Source of the DNA: Psychroserpens algicola
GTDB taxonomy: Bacteria > Bacteroidota > Bacteroidia > Flavobacteriales > Flavobacteriaceae
Reading direction: 5' to 3'
DNA length: 64,000 nt
NCBI RefSeq assembly: GCF_014526325.1
Contig: NZ_JACNMJ010000009.1
Location: forward strand, 1-64,000
The translations under genes were made by a program, and so were the position numbers. The notes below the pieces were generated by a model. That model was not told the DNA's origin. It searched no databases and saw nothing but the letters and a program-made list of their open reading frames with translations. Shown piece after piece: positions 1-8,594 of the stretch (position 1 is the first letter of the stretch; the number at the start of each line of letters is the position of its first letter).

Positions 1-1
1 T

Positions 2-127
2 TGGAATGGTACCTATAATGGTAATGAGATGCCAACCAGCGATTATTGGTTTGTTGTAGAGTACAATGATCCTAATAATTTAGAAAATCGTAAAGAATTT
101 AAAGCCCATTTTACCCTGAAAAGATAA
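2..127 (+). CDS. C-terminal end of a T9SS type B sorting-domain protein (partial)
   Basis: Only the last 41 codons are in the window; the gene begins upstream. The tail contains the run DYWFVVEYNDP and ends FKAHFTLKR, the hallmark of the gliding-motility-associated C-terminal (T9SS type B, CHU_C) sorting domain, which directs a protein through the type IX secretion system to the cell surface. The stop TAA is 7 bp before the PorP/SprF gene. Type B substrates are commonly encoded directly upstream of a PorP/SprF protein, which fits this pair. What the missing N-terminal part does cannot be told. Confidence 0.85.
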   Translation, partial: WNGTYNGNEMPTSDYWFVVEYNDPNNLENRKEFKAHFTLKR

Positions 128-134
128 AAATCGT

Positions 135-1142
135 ATGAATTTAAAAAAGTATTGTTTAATAGCTAGTATAGCGTTATTTTCAATTATTGGGACAGCCCAA
201 GAAGGATTGCCCATCTACGCAGATTATTTAACAGATAATTATTATCTCATTCACCCATCAATGGCTGGAGTTGCTAATTGTGCTAAAGTAAGATTGACAG
301 CTAGAGCACAATGGTTTGGACAAGATGAAGCGCCTAATTTACAAACGTTGAGTGTTAATGGTAGAATTGGAGACTCGCCATCTGCTGTTGGAGGTATAGT
401 ATATAATGATAAAAATGGGTACCATTCACAAACAGGTGCTTACCTAACGTATGCACATCACATTATGTTTTCTCGTAATGAGATAGATTTGAACATGTTA
501 TCTTTTGGTTTAAGCGCAGGGTTAATTCAGTATAAACTGGATGAGACAGAGTTTTTAGCTGACGGATTTGATCCTATTATTGGAGGTGTTGAACAAAGTG
601 CAACTAATTTTAATATTGACTTTGGATTCTCATACCATTTGATTGACTTTTATGCGCATGCCACTGTGAAAAATATTTTAAGTAACGAGGGAATTAACTT
701 TAACGAACAAGGACTGAGTTATGATAACTTAAGAACTTATTTGTTCACAGCAGGAAACACATTTAGCAAGTATAATAGTGACTGGAGTTTTGAACCTTCA
801 ATTATGTTCATGTATAGAGATGCTACTGAAGAGGCTTCAATTGATATCAATGCCAAAGCTTATAAAGAAATGGAATTTGGTACACTTTGGGGCGGATTAT
901 CTTACAGAAGAAGTTTAGATGGAGCAGAATTTCAAGAAGGCTCTGGAGTAAGCAGCCAAAAACTACAGTATTTCACACCTTTTTTAGGTGTTGATTATAA
1001 TAATTTTGTATTTGCTTATACCTATTCTTATCAAGCGAATTCTGTTGTATTTAATAATGGAGGCTTTCATCAAATTACTCTAGGATACAACTTTAATTGC
1101 AGACGTGAGAAATACGAATGTAATTGTCCGGCAATTAACTAA
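135..1142 (+). CDS. PorP/SprF family type IX secretion system membrane protein
   Basis: 335 residues, usual length for the PorP/SprF family. An N-terminal signal peptide (about residues 1-21, ending GTAQ) is followed by the family opening LPIYADYLTDNYYLIHPSMAG and an alternating-residue pattern expected of an outer-membrane beta-barrel. Members act at the outer membrane in type IX secretion and gliding, and help anchor or export type B sorting-domain substrates. The ATG lies 7 bp after the stop of the truncated type B substrate gene, so the two are probably co-transcribed and work as a pair. A strong hairpin terminator follows. The family call is firm; the specific partner is inferred from position. 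Confidence 0.9.
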   Translation: MNLKKYCLIASIALFSIIGTAQEGLPIYADYLTDNYYLIHPSMAGVANCAKVRLTARAQWFGQDEAPNLQTLSVNGRIGDSPSAVGGIVYNDKNGYHSQTGAYLTYAHHIMFSRNEIDLNMLSFGLSAGLIQYKLDETEFLADGFDPIIGGVEQSATNFNIDFGFSYHLIDFYAHATVKNILSNEGINFNEQGLSYDNLRTYLFTAGNTFSKYNSDWSFEPSIMFMYRDATEEASIDINAKAYKEMEFGTLWGGLSYRRSLDGAEFQEGSGVSSQKLQYFTPFLGVDYNNFVFAYTYSYQANSVVFNNGGFHQITLGYNFNCRREKYECNCPAIN

Positions 1143-1162
1143 AACTATATAAACAGATAATT

Positions 1163-1197
1163 AAAAAGTCTCGATACGCTAAGTATCGAGACTTTTT
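1163..1197 (+). terminator. Rho-independent terminator after the PorP/SprF gene
   Basis: A 15-bp perfect stem (1163-1177 with 1183-1197) around the loop GCTAA ends in five T on the plus strand and five T on the minus strand, so it could work in both directions. Confidence 0.85.
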
Positions 1198-1211
1198 GCA
1201 TTAGTGATGGA

Positions 1212-1299
1212 GGTAGTTGTTGGAGCTCTCCAGATATATTTTATCTGGAAGCGACTACCGAGAGCACGACGCGTTTTAAATTGATAAGAATTTAAAACG
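1212..1299. repeat. Nested inverted repeats between convergent genes
   Basis: GGTAGTTG (1212-1219) pairs with CGACTACC (1252-1259) with one G-T pair and encloses a perfect CCAGATA/TATCTGG hairpin (1230-1248). A separate 11-bp stem, CGTTTTAAATT (1272-1282) with AATTTAAAACG (1289-1299), follows. Neither has a proper T tract on either strand, so they are not simple terminators. They may be a dispersed palindromic element or 3'-end RNA structure of the minus-strand gene that ends at 1321. Confidence 0.5.
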
Positions 1300-1320
1300 G
1301 GTAATGCCCTCAATACCAAG

Positions 1321-2475
1321 TTACCAAGTATACTTTTTCTGCTTAGCTTGTGTTTTAATGGCTTTAATCATGGCGTTTTCCAGACCATTATCATCAGTAG
1401 TTTGCTGCGCTTTGATATAGGCTCTACGTTTTTCGTTTAATTCCTGAATATCTTTTTGTATGGTCTCACGTTCCTGACGCTTCTTAGCTACATAAGCTTT
1501 TATTTCTGATATGCTTTTGCCTTTCAATTCTTTTGGGAGTTCTTCTTTTTTTAAGCTATCATATTTGAAATCTTTTTCTTGTTCGGCATCGACCAAATCC
1601 CAAGTTGAATTGGTATATAAATGTGAACTTTTACTTACTGTACGACTCACAGCATTTTCTTGACTGTAGCCCATAGCATTAACATCCTGCTCTGCTTGTA
1701 ATGCCATTTTTTGATGTCCAACTTGACCATAAGCCACATAAGTTTTATTGAGTTTTTGATTTAAATTTAGAATTTTATCGTCGTATGGTGATGCGACATA
1801 AGTTGTAGCATGATTATGATTAATAGCCATGTAATCACCATGTGCCAGAGTTGCTCCATCTTTCCAGTAGGTTGAAATACCTTGGTTGTAATCACCACAA
1901 AATATAGTATTGACAGTCACGTCGTTTTTATGTGCTTGTTTTGCAGCATCTTGATAGTTAATCTTACCTTGCGTAAAAGGTTCGTTTCCTGCAATAAAGA
2001 TTAGTTTAAGGTCGTCTGGATTGTTTCCCCATTTAAGTTGATTTAAAGAGGTTTGAATCACATGACCACAGTATTCGTTTCCGCCATTGGTTGTCAGTGA
2101 AAACAATTGTTTTGAAATTTCATCAAGGTCGCTACTAAATGCTAAAACCTGTCTGATGTAGCCTTCATCACTATTTAAATTATCATTTCCGTATTCGTAT
2201 AAAGCGATTTCCAGATTTGGTTTTTCATCACCGCATTTTGCATAGGAAAGTTCATTTACAATATCCCAAAGCTGGGCTTTTGCTTGATCTATAAGTCCGT
2301 CCATACTATTGCTGGTATCTAATAACAATGCCACTTTAATAAATTGATGGTTGGGTTTATGTGCGTTTGTTTCAGCTAATGCCAGAGGCTTAGTTTCTTT
2401 TTTCTCTTTGGCATTGCAGGACAAAAAGCTCATCATGCAAAGTGAGATTACGAGTGTTTTAATTATTGTTTTCAT
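1321..2475 (-). CDS. VWA domain-containing lipoprotein
   Basis: 384 residues. A lipoprotein signal (hydrophobic stretch, then FLSC with Cys20) is followed by a von Willebrand factor A domain from about residue 46. The MIDAS metal-binding motif is visible as DTSNS at 53-57, preceded by VALLL. The C-terminal third is Lys/Glu-rich and probably coiled coil (about 310-365). VWA domains usually mediate metal-dependent protein binding, so this is likely a periplasmic or surface lipoprotein adhesion/assembly factor. It lies 38 bp downstream of the SIMPL-like gene on the same strand, so they may be one transcript. The exact role is unknown. Confidence 0.8.
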   Translation of the reverse strand: MKTIIKTLVISLCMMSFLSCNAKEKKETKPLALAETNAHKPNHQFIKVALLLDTSNSMDGLIDQAKAQLWDIVNELSYAKCGDEKPNLEIALYEYGNDNLNSDEGYIRQVLAFSSDLDEISKQLFSLTTNGGNEYCGHVIQTSLNQLKWGNNPDDLKLIFIAGNEPFTQGKINYQDAAKQAHKNDVTVNTIFCGDYNQGISTYWKDGATLAHGDYMAINHNHATTYVASPYDDKILNLNQKLNKTYVAYGQVGHQKMALQAEQDVNAMGYSQENAVSRTVSKSSHLYTNSTWDLVDAEQEKDFKYDSLKKEELPKELKGKSISEIKAYVAKKRQERETIQKDIQELNEKRRAYIKAQQTTDDNGLENAMIKAIKTQAKQKKYTW

Positions 2476-2513
2476 TTTAATATGTATTAAATTATTACTG
2501 TTTTTACAATTGT

Positions 2514-3530
2514 CTAATTGGTTTGTAATGCTTTGATGTCGATAGTTCCATTTGGAGATACGACGTAATATTTGTGCTTAATTTCAGTTTTAACCACGGG
2601 TTCTGGTTTTACTTCTTTTGGTTTTGGCGAATATTGTAGCCTGATGTTCATGCCTATCTGAACTACAGGTTCTAGAATAGATGGGTTGACAACCACATCA
2701 TAATTTTCATAGGATAAAGGCTGGTAGTAATACGATGTTTGTTTTTTAGCCGTTGTAATGCCTCTGTTTTTTTTAATAGCTTCAAATGACACACTGTTAA
2801 AAGCCTGATAACTTTGATAAAAATCTTTTGGGAAATAGCAATACTGGTCATCTGCAATAGCTACATTATAATTAGCTAAATCAAAACCTAATACTTTGTA
2901 ATATGCCTTTTTTTCTTCAATGAGTTTTAAAAGTTTAGTTTGAAGGTTTTTATACACTTCAGCAATATGTTCTATATAATAATCCACTTTCACCAAATTG
3001 TAGATTTCGCTTTTGGCACAGGCTGTTAAAATGGATTCAAATTGACTTGTTTTAGTAAATTGAATATGGAGGTTTTGTTGGAGTTCGAATCCGTTTGGCA
3101 CTTCTGTATATGTTTTACTGAAGAGTTTTTTTTGAACTTCAATTTCATAATTTGGAACAAATGAAATAACATCAACAGCAACATCATCATCGGTTATTCC
3201 TAAGGGTTTCAATTGACTTTTTATGTTTTGGATTCTTTGATTGATAAGTAGAGCTGTACTGTCTGCCGTAGGTCCAATTTGGGATACGTTAAAAATTGCG
3301 GTATATGTTGTTGCCTGTACATTTTGTAAGGCCTTTACATCAATAAACACATGAGTGCTAGGTGTCAGAACCTTATTAATATTTTGTTGTACTGTTGGAT
3401 TGTAAATGGTGGCATTACCAGATAGTAGGATATTTTGTCTTGAGATTTGATCATAGTTACCTTTATGCTGAGCAAATGAGGTAAAGAAGCAAACACAAAT
3501 TAGCAAAAGACTAAGTGTTTTAGTTTTCAT
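2514..3530 (-). CDS. Exported SIMPL (DUF541)-like protein
   Basis: 338 residues with a clear signal peptide (residues 1-20, ending SFAQ). Residues about 35-190 resemble the SIMPL/DUF541 family: a beta-rich start, then alternating helices with the GITDDDVAVDVISFVPNYE region that matches the usual GI..DI.T....P.YE pattern. The rest has no recognised domain. It would act in the periplasm or outer membrane. It is upstream of and co-directional with the VWA lipoprotein gene. The SIMPL call rests on pattern recognition only and is moderate. Confidence 0.55.
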   Translation of the reverse strand: MKTKTLSLLLICVCFFTSFAQHKGNYDQISRQNILLSGNATIYNPTVQQNINKVLTPSTHVFIDVKALQNVQATTYTAIFNVSQIGPTADSTALLINQRIQNIKSQLKPLGITDDDVAVDVISFVPNYEIEVQKKLFSKTYTEVPNGFELQQNLHIQFTKTSQFESILTACAKSEIYNLVKVDYYIEHIAEVYKNLQTKLLKLIEEKKAYYKVLGFDLANYNVAIADDQYCYFPKDFYQSYQAFNSVSFEAIKKNRGITTAKKQTSYYYQPLSYENYDVVVNPSILEPVVQIGMNIRLQYSPKPKEVKPEPVVKTEIKHKYYVVSPNGTIDIKALQTN

Positions 3531-3590
3531 TATTTTCGATTGTTTTTTGATTAATGCTGTAAATCTATTGGCAACTTTTTTTAATAAAAA

Positions 3591-3674
3591 ACGACAATGA
3601 GTAAAGTCATGTGTTGGTTGAGTAAGCTAGAACGTCAAATGAGTAAAGCAGGTTATTTAACGGGTGAATTTTTA
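3591..3674 (+). promoter_or_regulatory. Putative LytTR-regulator operator: three TGAGTAA boxes with 21-bp period
   Basis: TGAGTAA occurs at 3598, 3619 and 3640, exactly 21 bp apart, with a degenerate fourth copy CGGGTGA at 3661. Copies 1 and 3 share the longer AATGAGTAAAG. Direct repeats about two helical turns apart are the known binding mode of LytTR-domain regulators, and the downstream operon encodes one. The operator role is inferred. A 37-codon open frame (3597-3710) runs through the same bases. Confidence 0.6.
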
Positions 3675-3743
3675 CTATATCGAGAAGGTCTATTTTATTT
3701 AATCAATTAAAGTATGTAAGTTTATTCCGTTCAAGATATTTTA

Positions 3744-5912
3744 ATGAAGCAATTACTTACATATAGTCTTTTATTACTGCTGTTTTTTCCTTCAGAAATT
3801 CTAAGCGCTCAGCAACGAGAAGACGCTATTGAAAAGCGAAAGGCAGCCCCATTGTTTACTATTAGAGGTTCGGTAAGAGAAAGCGACACCTATAAGCCAA
3901 TTTCAAAAGTTAATATTGAAGTTAATGGAGGAGCATACACGCGTACCGATTTAGATGGTTCCTTTTTAATACAAGCACGTAAAGGAGACGAACTGGTAAT
4001 TAGGCACAAAGATTTTGAAACGGTTTATTACACCATTCAAAGTAATGAACGAATTACAGTAGAAGTTGAGCCTGCTAAAGAAAAATTGCAAACGGAGACT
4101 ACTTTTAAAAGAGATATCAAACGGTTTAATAGCTTAATTGATTCGGTGACGAAGTACAAAAAACTCGATGTTGAGAAAAGTATAAGTTTTGTAGGAGAAG
4201 CACTGTCACAAAGCAACTCTAAGAAACAAAATGCTGAAGCCTATTTGGTTTTGGCCGAAGTGTATATGCATTGGAAACAATATGATTTAGCAGTGGCTAA
4301 TTTTAGAGTAAGCCTCGAAAATGTTGAGACCAATCATGCTAAATTGGGACTGGCGAAAGCTTACGGACTCAATAAAAATTATCAAGAAAGTATTGACACC
4401 TATAATGCAATCAACAAAAAAATATTGAGTAACTATCAGTTAGTAGCATTATATGAAGGGCTTGGTGATACGTATTTTAGTATTAAAAACTATGACGCAT
4501 CTATTGAGGCTTACCAGCAAGGGCTTACTATTGCAAACAAGCATTTAATTAAACCCAAAATAGTAGATCTAAACTCTAAAATCGCTCAAGGTTATAATTC
4601 TAGCGGTAAGGTTGATAAAGCGGAAACGTTCTTCGGAAATTCACTTGGTTTAGCCGAAAAGGAAACTAAAAAGAGAGCATTAGAAGAAAAGGTCACTGTA
4701 GCCGATTTCCAGAATACCAATCGAAATTACTCTGAAGAAATACAATTAAGAAAGGAAATTGTAGAAGATGTAAAAGATGTACAAAGAGACTCTGTTATTG
4801 TTAATGAGAGTCCGTTAACACTTCAAAAACAAAATTATAAAATTGGAAACGCTTATTTTTTACAGAAAGATTATGCCAATGCTATTCCGTATTTAGAGAA
4901 AAGTATTGAAGAGGCTGAAGCCAACCAGGATTTAGTAGTAAAAAAGGATGCTACCAAAAAGTTATCAGATGTCTATGTCGATGCTGGTGATTTTGAAAAA
5001 GCCAAAGCAACTTTTGAGTCTTATAAAAATACTGTAGATGAACTCTATATCAAACGCGAACAGGAGTTGTCGCAAGCCGATCGGTTTAGACGAAATATTA
5101 TTCAGCAACAAAACAGAATTACAAGTTTAGAAAGTGATCGTGAACTCACCACAAGTTTGGCAAGCGAACGTGATAAAAATCAACAGTTAATTATTTATTC
5201 CTTAGTTACTGGACTCATTTTATTGTTGATCATGGCATTTTTTATGTTTAAATATATCAAACAACAACGATTAGCAAATAATTTACTAGCTCTGAAATCC
5301 TTGCGAAGTCAGATGAATCCACATTTTATCTTTAATGCTTTAAACTCTGTTAATAGTTTTATTGCAAATAATGATGAGCGTACGGCAAATAAATACCTAT
5401 CAGATTTTTCACATTTGATGCGAGCGGTTCTAGAGAATAGCGAAGAAGATTTTATACCCTTAGAAAAGGAGATAGATTTACTGGATTTATATACCAAATT
5501 AGAGCACTTTCGATTTCAGGATAAGTTTGACTATAGCATTATTGTTAATGAAGATGTTGCGGTTACCGAATATCAAATTCCACCGATGTTATTACAACCT
5601 TATATCGAAAATGCGGTATGGCATGGTTTGCGTTATAAAACTGAAAAAGGACATTTAAAAATCACCATAGCCAAAAAAAGTGAAACTGAAATAACGATCA
5701 CCGTTGCCGACGATGGTATAGGTAGAACACGATCAAAGGAATTAAAAACCTCACATCAACTTAAGCAGAAGTCAAAAGGAATGGGTAATATTAAAAAGCG
5801 TGTCGCCATTTTAAATAATATGTATAAGGATAAAGTAGATGTGTTTATTGATGATTATCAAGATGCAGAAGATGCTGGAACAAAAGTTGTTGTAACCCTA
5901 AAAAAAGACTAG
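3744..5912 (+). CDS. TPR-containing LytS/YehU-type sensor histidine kinase
   Basis: 722 residues. Order of parts: signal peptide (1-22); a carboxypeptidase-regulatory-like beta-sandwich (about 37-105, beginning FTIRGSVRE); several TPR repeats (about 150-440); a coiled-coil linker; one membrane helix (about 482-505); a His_kinase domain with the SQMNPHFIFNALNS box, phospho-acceptor His527; and an HATPase domain with QPYIENAVWHG (about 618) and DDGIGRT (about 657). This is the LytS/YehU class that signals to LytTR regulators. The next gene, starting directly after the stop, is such a regulator. The large extracytoplasmic sensor with a TonB-receptor-like N-terminal domain suggests detection of an envelope or secreted component; the ligand is unknown. 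Confidence 0.92.
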   Translation: MKQLLTYSLLLLLFFPSEILSAQQREDAIEKRKAAPLFTIRGSVRESDTYKPISKVNIEVNGGAYTRTDLDGSFLIQARKGDELVIRHKDFETVYYTIQSNERITVEVEPAKEKLQTETTFKRDIKRFNSLIDSVTKYKKLDVEKSISFVGEALSQSNSKKQNAEAYLVLAEVYMHWKQYDLAVANFRVSLENVETNHAKLGLAKAYGLNKNYQESIDTYNAINKKILSNYQLVALYEGLGDTYFSIKNYDASIEAYQQGLTIANKHLIKPKIVDLNSKIAQGYNSSGKVDKAETFFGNSLGLAEKETKKRALEEKVTVADFQNTNRNYSEEIQLRKEIVEDVKDVQRDSVIVNESPLTLQKQNYKIGNAYFLQKDYANAIPYLEKSIEEAEANQDLVVKKDATKKLSDVYVDAGDFEKAKATFESYKNTVDELYIKREQELSQADRFRRNIIQQQNRITSLESDRELTTSLASERDKNQQLIIYSLVTGLILLLIMAFFMFKYIKQQRLANNLLALKSLRSQMNPHFIFNALNSVNSFIANNDERTANKYLSDFSHLMRAVLENSEEDFIPLEKEIDLLDLYTKLEHFRFQDKFDYSIIVNEDVAVTEYQIPPMLLQPYIENAVWHGLRYKTEKGHLKITIAKKSETEITITVADDGIGRTRSKELKTSHQLKQKSKGMGNIKKRVAILNNMYKDKVDVFIDDYQDAEDAGTKVVVTLKKD

Positions 5913-6647
5913 ATGAAACTAAAATCTATAATCGTTGAAGACGAAGAAACAAGCCGGACAATCCTTAAAAATTACATTGCTAAATACTGTCCAAATGTAG
6001 AAGTTTTGGGTGAAGCCGCTAATATCGAAGAAGCTTTGGTTTTGATTCGTAATACCGAATTGGACTTGGTCTTTTTAGATGTTGAAATGCCTTATGGTAA
6101 TGCATTCGATTTATTAGATAAAGTGGGTGATATTAGTTTTGAAACTGTTTTTGTTACCGCTTATAACCATTATGCTATTGATGCTTTAAACGCACACGCT
6201 TCCTACTATTTAATGAAACCCATTTCAATTGATGAACTCATCAAAGCTGTTGATTATGTCACTGAAATCAGAACAAAAGAAGACGCTTTACAAGATCAGG
6301 TTTTAGTGCCTAAAACGAATAGTGTTAATGGGAAGATTACCATTCCGCAACAAGATGGATTTGAAGTCTTGGAAACTGCCGATATTTTGTACTGCAAAGC
6401 TGATGATAATTACACCGAAATTTATCTCAATACCAATAAAAAGAAACTGGTAAGTAAAACGTTAAAATATTTTGAAGAAGCATTGAGCGATAGCAGTTTT
6501 GCGCGTGTTCATAAAAGTTATCTGGTTAATGTCAATGAAGTTAAGAAATACATAAAAGGCAAAGGAGGTAGTGTGGTATTAAGCAATGGCAAACAAATTA
6601 TGGTATCTGCGTCTAAAAAATCAGATTTGTTATCTTATTTTAAATAG
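5913..6647 (+). CDS. LytTR family response regulator
   Basis: 244 residues. Receiver domain (1-120) with acidic pocket VEDEE at 9-13 and phospho-acceptor Asp56 in LVFLDVEMP; LytTR DNA-binding domain at about 145-244 (begins GKITIPQQDGFEV, contains YCKADDNYTEIYL). Its ATG abuts the TAG of the kinase gene, so the two are translated from one message. It should bind direct repeats with a 21-22 bp period; such repeats are seen upstream of the kinase gene (3598-3667), suggesting autoregulation. The regulon beyond this operon is unknown. Confidence 0.93.
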   Translation: MKLKSIIVEDEETSRTILKNYIAKYCPNVEVLGEAANIEEALVLIRNTELDLVFLDVEMPYGNAFDLLDKVGDISFETVFVTAYNHYAIDALNAHASYYLMKPISIDELIKAVDYVTEIRTKEDALQDQVLVPKTNSVNGKITIPQQDGFEVLETADILYCKADDNYTEIYLNTNKKKLVSKTLKYFEEALSDSSFARVHKSYLVNVNEVKKYIKGKGGSVVLSNGKQIMVSASKKSDLLSYFK

Positions 6648-6648
6648 T

Positions 6649-7179
6649 ATGAAACTCTTTAAACACCTTCAATTATTACTATTAATGTTACCACTTTTAG
6701 TGTCTTGTAATCAACATACAACTAAAGAGAAAGTGCCCTCAGAAACACATGTCAGCAAAGACAATAATATCACTAAAATTATATCTACTGATATTGATAC
6801 TTTAGGCAAAATTTTAGACTTTAGTAATCATAAACCTATTAGGGTTGAATTTAGATATACATTAATTGACAATTCGGGTAAAAATGACAGACTTTCGGTT
6901 TCTGGACCATCTGACTCTAGTTTAGAAGCAGTTTTATATTTTGATAAAAAAACGTTTAGAGCAATAGAAGATTTTGAATTAAATCTAGAATGGATTGAAC
7001 AGCATCACAGTAAAGAAGAATTCAATTTTGAATGGCTCCCTGAAGATGTGCGTCGAGAATTAGAACAACATAACGTAGCGAATTACAAAGGTCATCCCGA
7101 TGTTTTCTTCGAGACAGGAGTACATGGAAAAGCCTGGTATTTAGACCATAAAATATTACTCAAAGCAGACAACAACTAA
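6649..7179 (+). CDS. Small lipoprotein of unknown function
   Basis: 176 residues when started at the ATG 6649, one base after the stop of the response regulator. The open frame extends upstream into the regulator gene, but this ATG gives a clean lipoprotein signal, MKLFKHLQ then LLVSC with Cys20. I do not recognise the mature part. It is acidic, with a region of alternating hydrophobic residues (about 45-115). It is the third gene of the kinase-regulator unit, so it may be a sensor accessory or simply co-expressed. Confidence 0.75.
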   Translation: MKLFKHLQLLLLMLPLLVSCNQHTTKEKVPSETHVSKDNNITKIISTDIDTLGKILDFSNHKPIRVEFRYTLIDNSGKNDRLSVSGPSDSSLEAVLYFDKKTFRAIEDFELNLEWIEQHHSKEEFNFEWLPEDVRRELEQHNVANYKGHPDVFFETGVHGKAWYLDHKILLKADNN

Positions 7180-7191
7180 TACCATATTAAT

Positions 7192-7704
7192 ATGCCAATT
7201 ATAAAGCCAGTAAAAGGGAAACACCCTCAAATACCTAACGATTGTTACGTTGCCGAAAATGCCACAATAGTTGGTGATGTAACTATGGGTAATAATTGCA
7301 GTATCTGGTTCAATGCTGTTGTTAGAGGTGATGTACATTTTATAAAAATGGGCGATAAGGTGAATGTTCAGGATGGAGCCGTTATTCATGCCACATATCA
7401 AAAATCACCAACAACGATAGGCAATAATGTATCTATAGGTCATAACGCTATTGTGCATGGTTGTACAATTAAAGACAATGTATTGATTGGTATGGGAAGT
7501 ATTGTTATGGACGATTGTATAATAGAAAGTAATAGTATTATAGCAGCAGGAGCTGTAGTAACTAAAAACACACATGTGGAGTCCGGAAGCATTTATGCAG
7601 GCGTACCAGCTAAAAAAGTAAAAGACATCAGTAAGGCGTTAATTTCAGGAGAGATTAATCGTATTGCAGACAACTACGTCCAGTATTCCAGTTGGTTTAA
7701 ATAG
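7192..7704 (+). CDS. Gamma-carbonic anhydrase family hexapeptide-repeat protein
   Basis: 170 residues forming a left-handed beta-helix of hexapeptide repeats (about 15-135) with a C-terminal helix. The three histidines expected to bind the metal are present: His66, then His84 and His89 five apart, as in Cam-type gamma-carbonic anhydrases. The sequence is of the short YrdA/PaaY-like group, whose members often have weak or untested anhydrase activity. It begins 12 bp after the lipoprotein gene and converges with murI. Family firm, catalytic activity inferred. Confidence 0.88.
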   Translation: MPIIKPVKGKHPQIPNDCYVAENATIVGDVTMGNNCSIWFNAVVRGDVHFIKMGDKVNVQDGAVIHATYQKSPTTIGNNVSIGHNAIVHGCTIKDNVLIGMGSIVMDDCIIESNSIIAAGAVVTKNTHVESGSIYAGVPAKKVKDISKALISGEINRIADNYVQYSSWFK

Positions 7705-7745
7705 GTTATTATGAGTTTTTTTAATCACTTTGGATATATCAACTC

Positions 7746-8525
7746 TTAAAATTCTAGTGCTTTCACATCAAACTTTTGATCTAAAATAGACTGTAAAACC
7801 GTCTTGTTTCCATTGGAATAAAAGGTGTTTTCAGGAGGTTTTGTGCTGAAGTTTAATAAGTCATGTTGCTCTAAAATAGATTTTGTCTGTTTTGCAACAG
7901 CTAGTCCAGAATCGATAATTTTCACATGCTTAGGAAGCATGCCTAACAACATCGGAATCAAATAAGGGTAATGTGTACAGCCTAACACTAAATAATCGAT
8001 ATTGGCATCTAGCATAGGTTGTATATAGGTTTCTAAAAGTGCTTTCATTTCATCACTTTGTGTTTTACCTTCTTCTATAAGTGGGACAATGCCTTCTCCA
8101 ACTTGCTCTATCACTCTAATACCATTGCTATACAGGTCGGTAGTTTTATGGAAAAGCTCACTGCTCAAGGTGCCTTTAGTAGCAAGAATGCCTATAGCTT
8201 TAGTTTCGGTATTTAAAGCGGCAGGTTTTATAGCAGGTTCAATTCCTATAAAAGGAACGTCATATGAAGCTCTCAATACCTTTATAGCGTTTGTTGTAGC
8301 AGTATTACAAGCTACAACTATCAGTTTACAGTTGTGCTCTAAAAGAAGCTCCGTATTCTTTTTGCTTAGCGCTATAATGTCATCTTTGCTTTTGCCACCA
8401 TAAGGCGCATTTTTACTGTCTGCCAAATAAATGGTATGCTCATGAGGTAAGAGCGTGTGAATTTCTTTGAAGATAGACGTACCTCCAATACCAGAATCAA
8501 ATATGCCTATAGGTTTGTTACTCAT
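7746..8525 (-). CDS. murI: Glutamate racemase
   Basis: 259 residues. Interconverts L- and D-glutamate to supply D-glutamate for peptidoglycan. The two catalytic cysteines are visible: Cys73 in VACNTAT and Cys183 in LGCTHYPYL. IFDSGIGG at residues 8-15 is the N-terminal substrate-binding loop. It is the last gene of the minus-strand envelope cluster, but a terminator hairpin lies between it and the preceding skp gene, so it may be expressed at a lower level or from its own promoter. Confidence 0.97.
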   Translation of the reverse strand: MSNKPIGIFDSGIGGTSIFKEIHTLLPHEHTIYLADSKNAPYGGKSKDDIIALSKKNTELLLEHNCKLIVVACNTATTNAIKVLRASYDVPFIGIEPAIKPAALNTETKAIGILATKGTLSSELFHKTTDLYSNGIRVIEQVGEGIVPLIEEGKTQSDEMKALLETYIQPMLDANIDYLVLGCTHYPYLIPMLLGMLPKHVKIIDSGLAVAKQTKSILEQHDLLNFSTKPPENTFYSNGNKTVLQSILDQKFDVKALEF

Positions 8526-8542
8526 GCCTTACAAAAATAAAA

Positions 8543-8566
8543 AAGCCACTTTATTAAAAGTGGCTT
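8543..8566 (-). terminator. Rho-independent terminator between skp and murI
   Basis: A 10-bp stem (8543-8552 with 8557-8566) around ATTA is followed on the minus strand by a T-rich tract. It follows the 8595-9104 gene and precedes murI, so it would limit read-through into murI. Confidence 0.8.
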
Positions 8567-8594
8567 CTTAACTATTTATTTGCGTATTCTTTTT

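Noticed and set aside
3597-3710. A 37-codon open frame upstream of the sensor kinase
   Set aside because: It coincides with the 21-bp repeats that fit a LytTR operator, and the peptide has no recognisable feature. Short open frames of this size are common by chance. Kept only as an alternative explanation.
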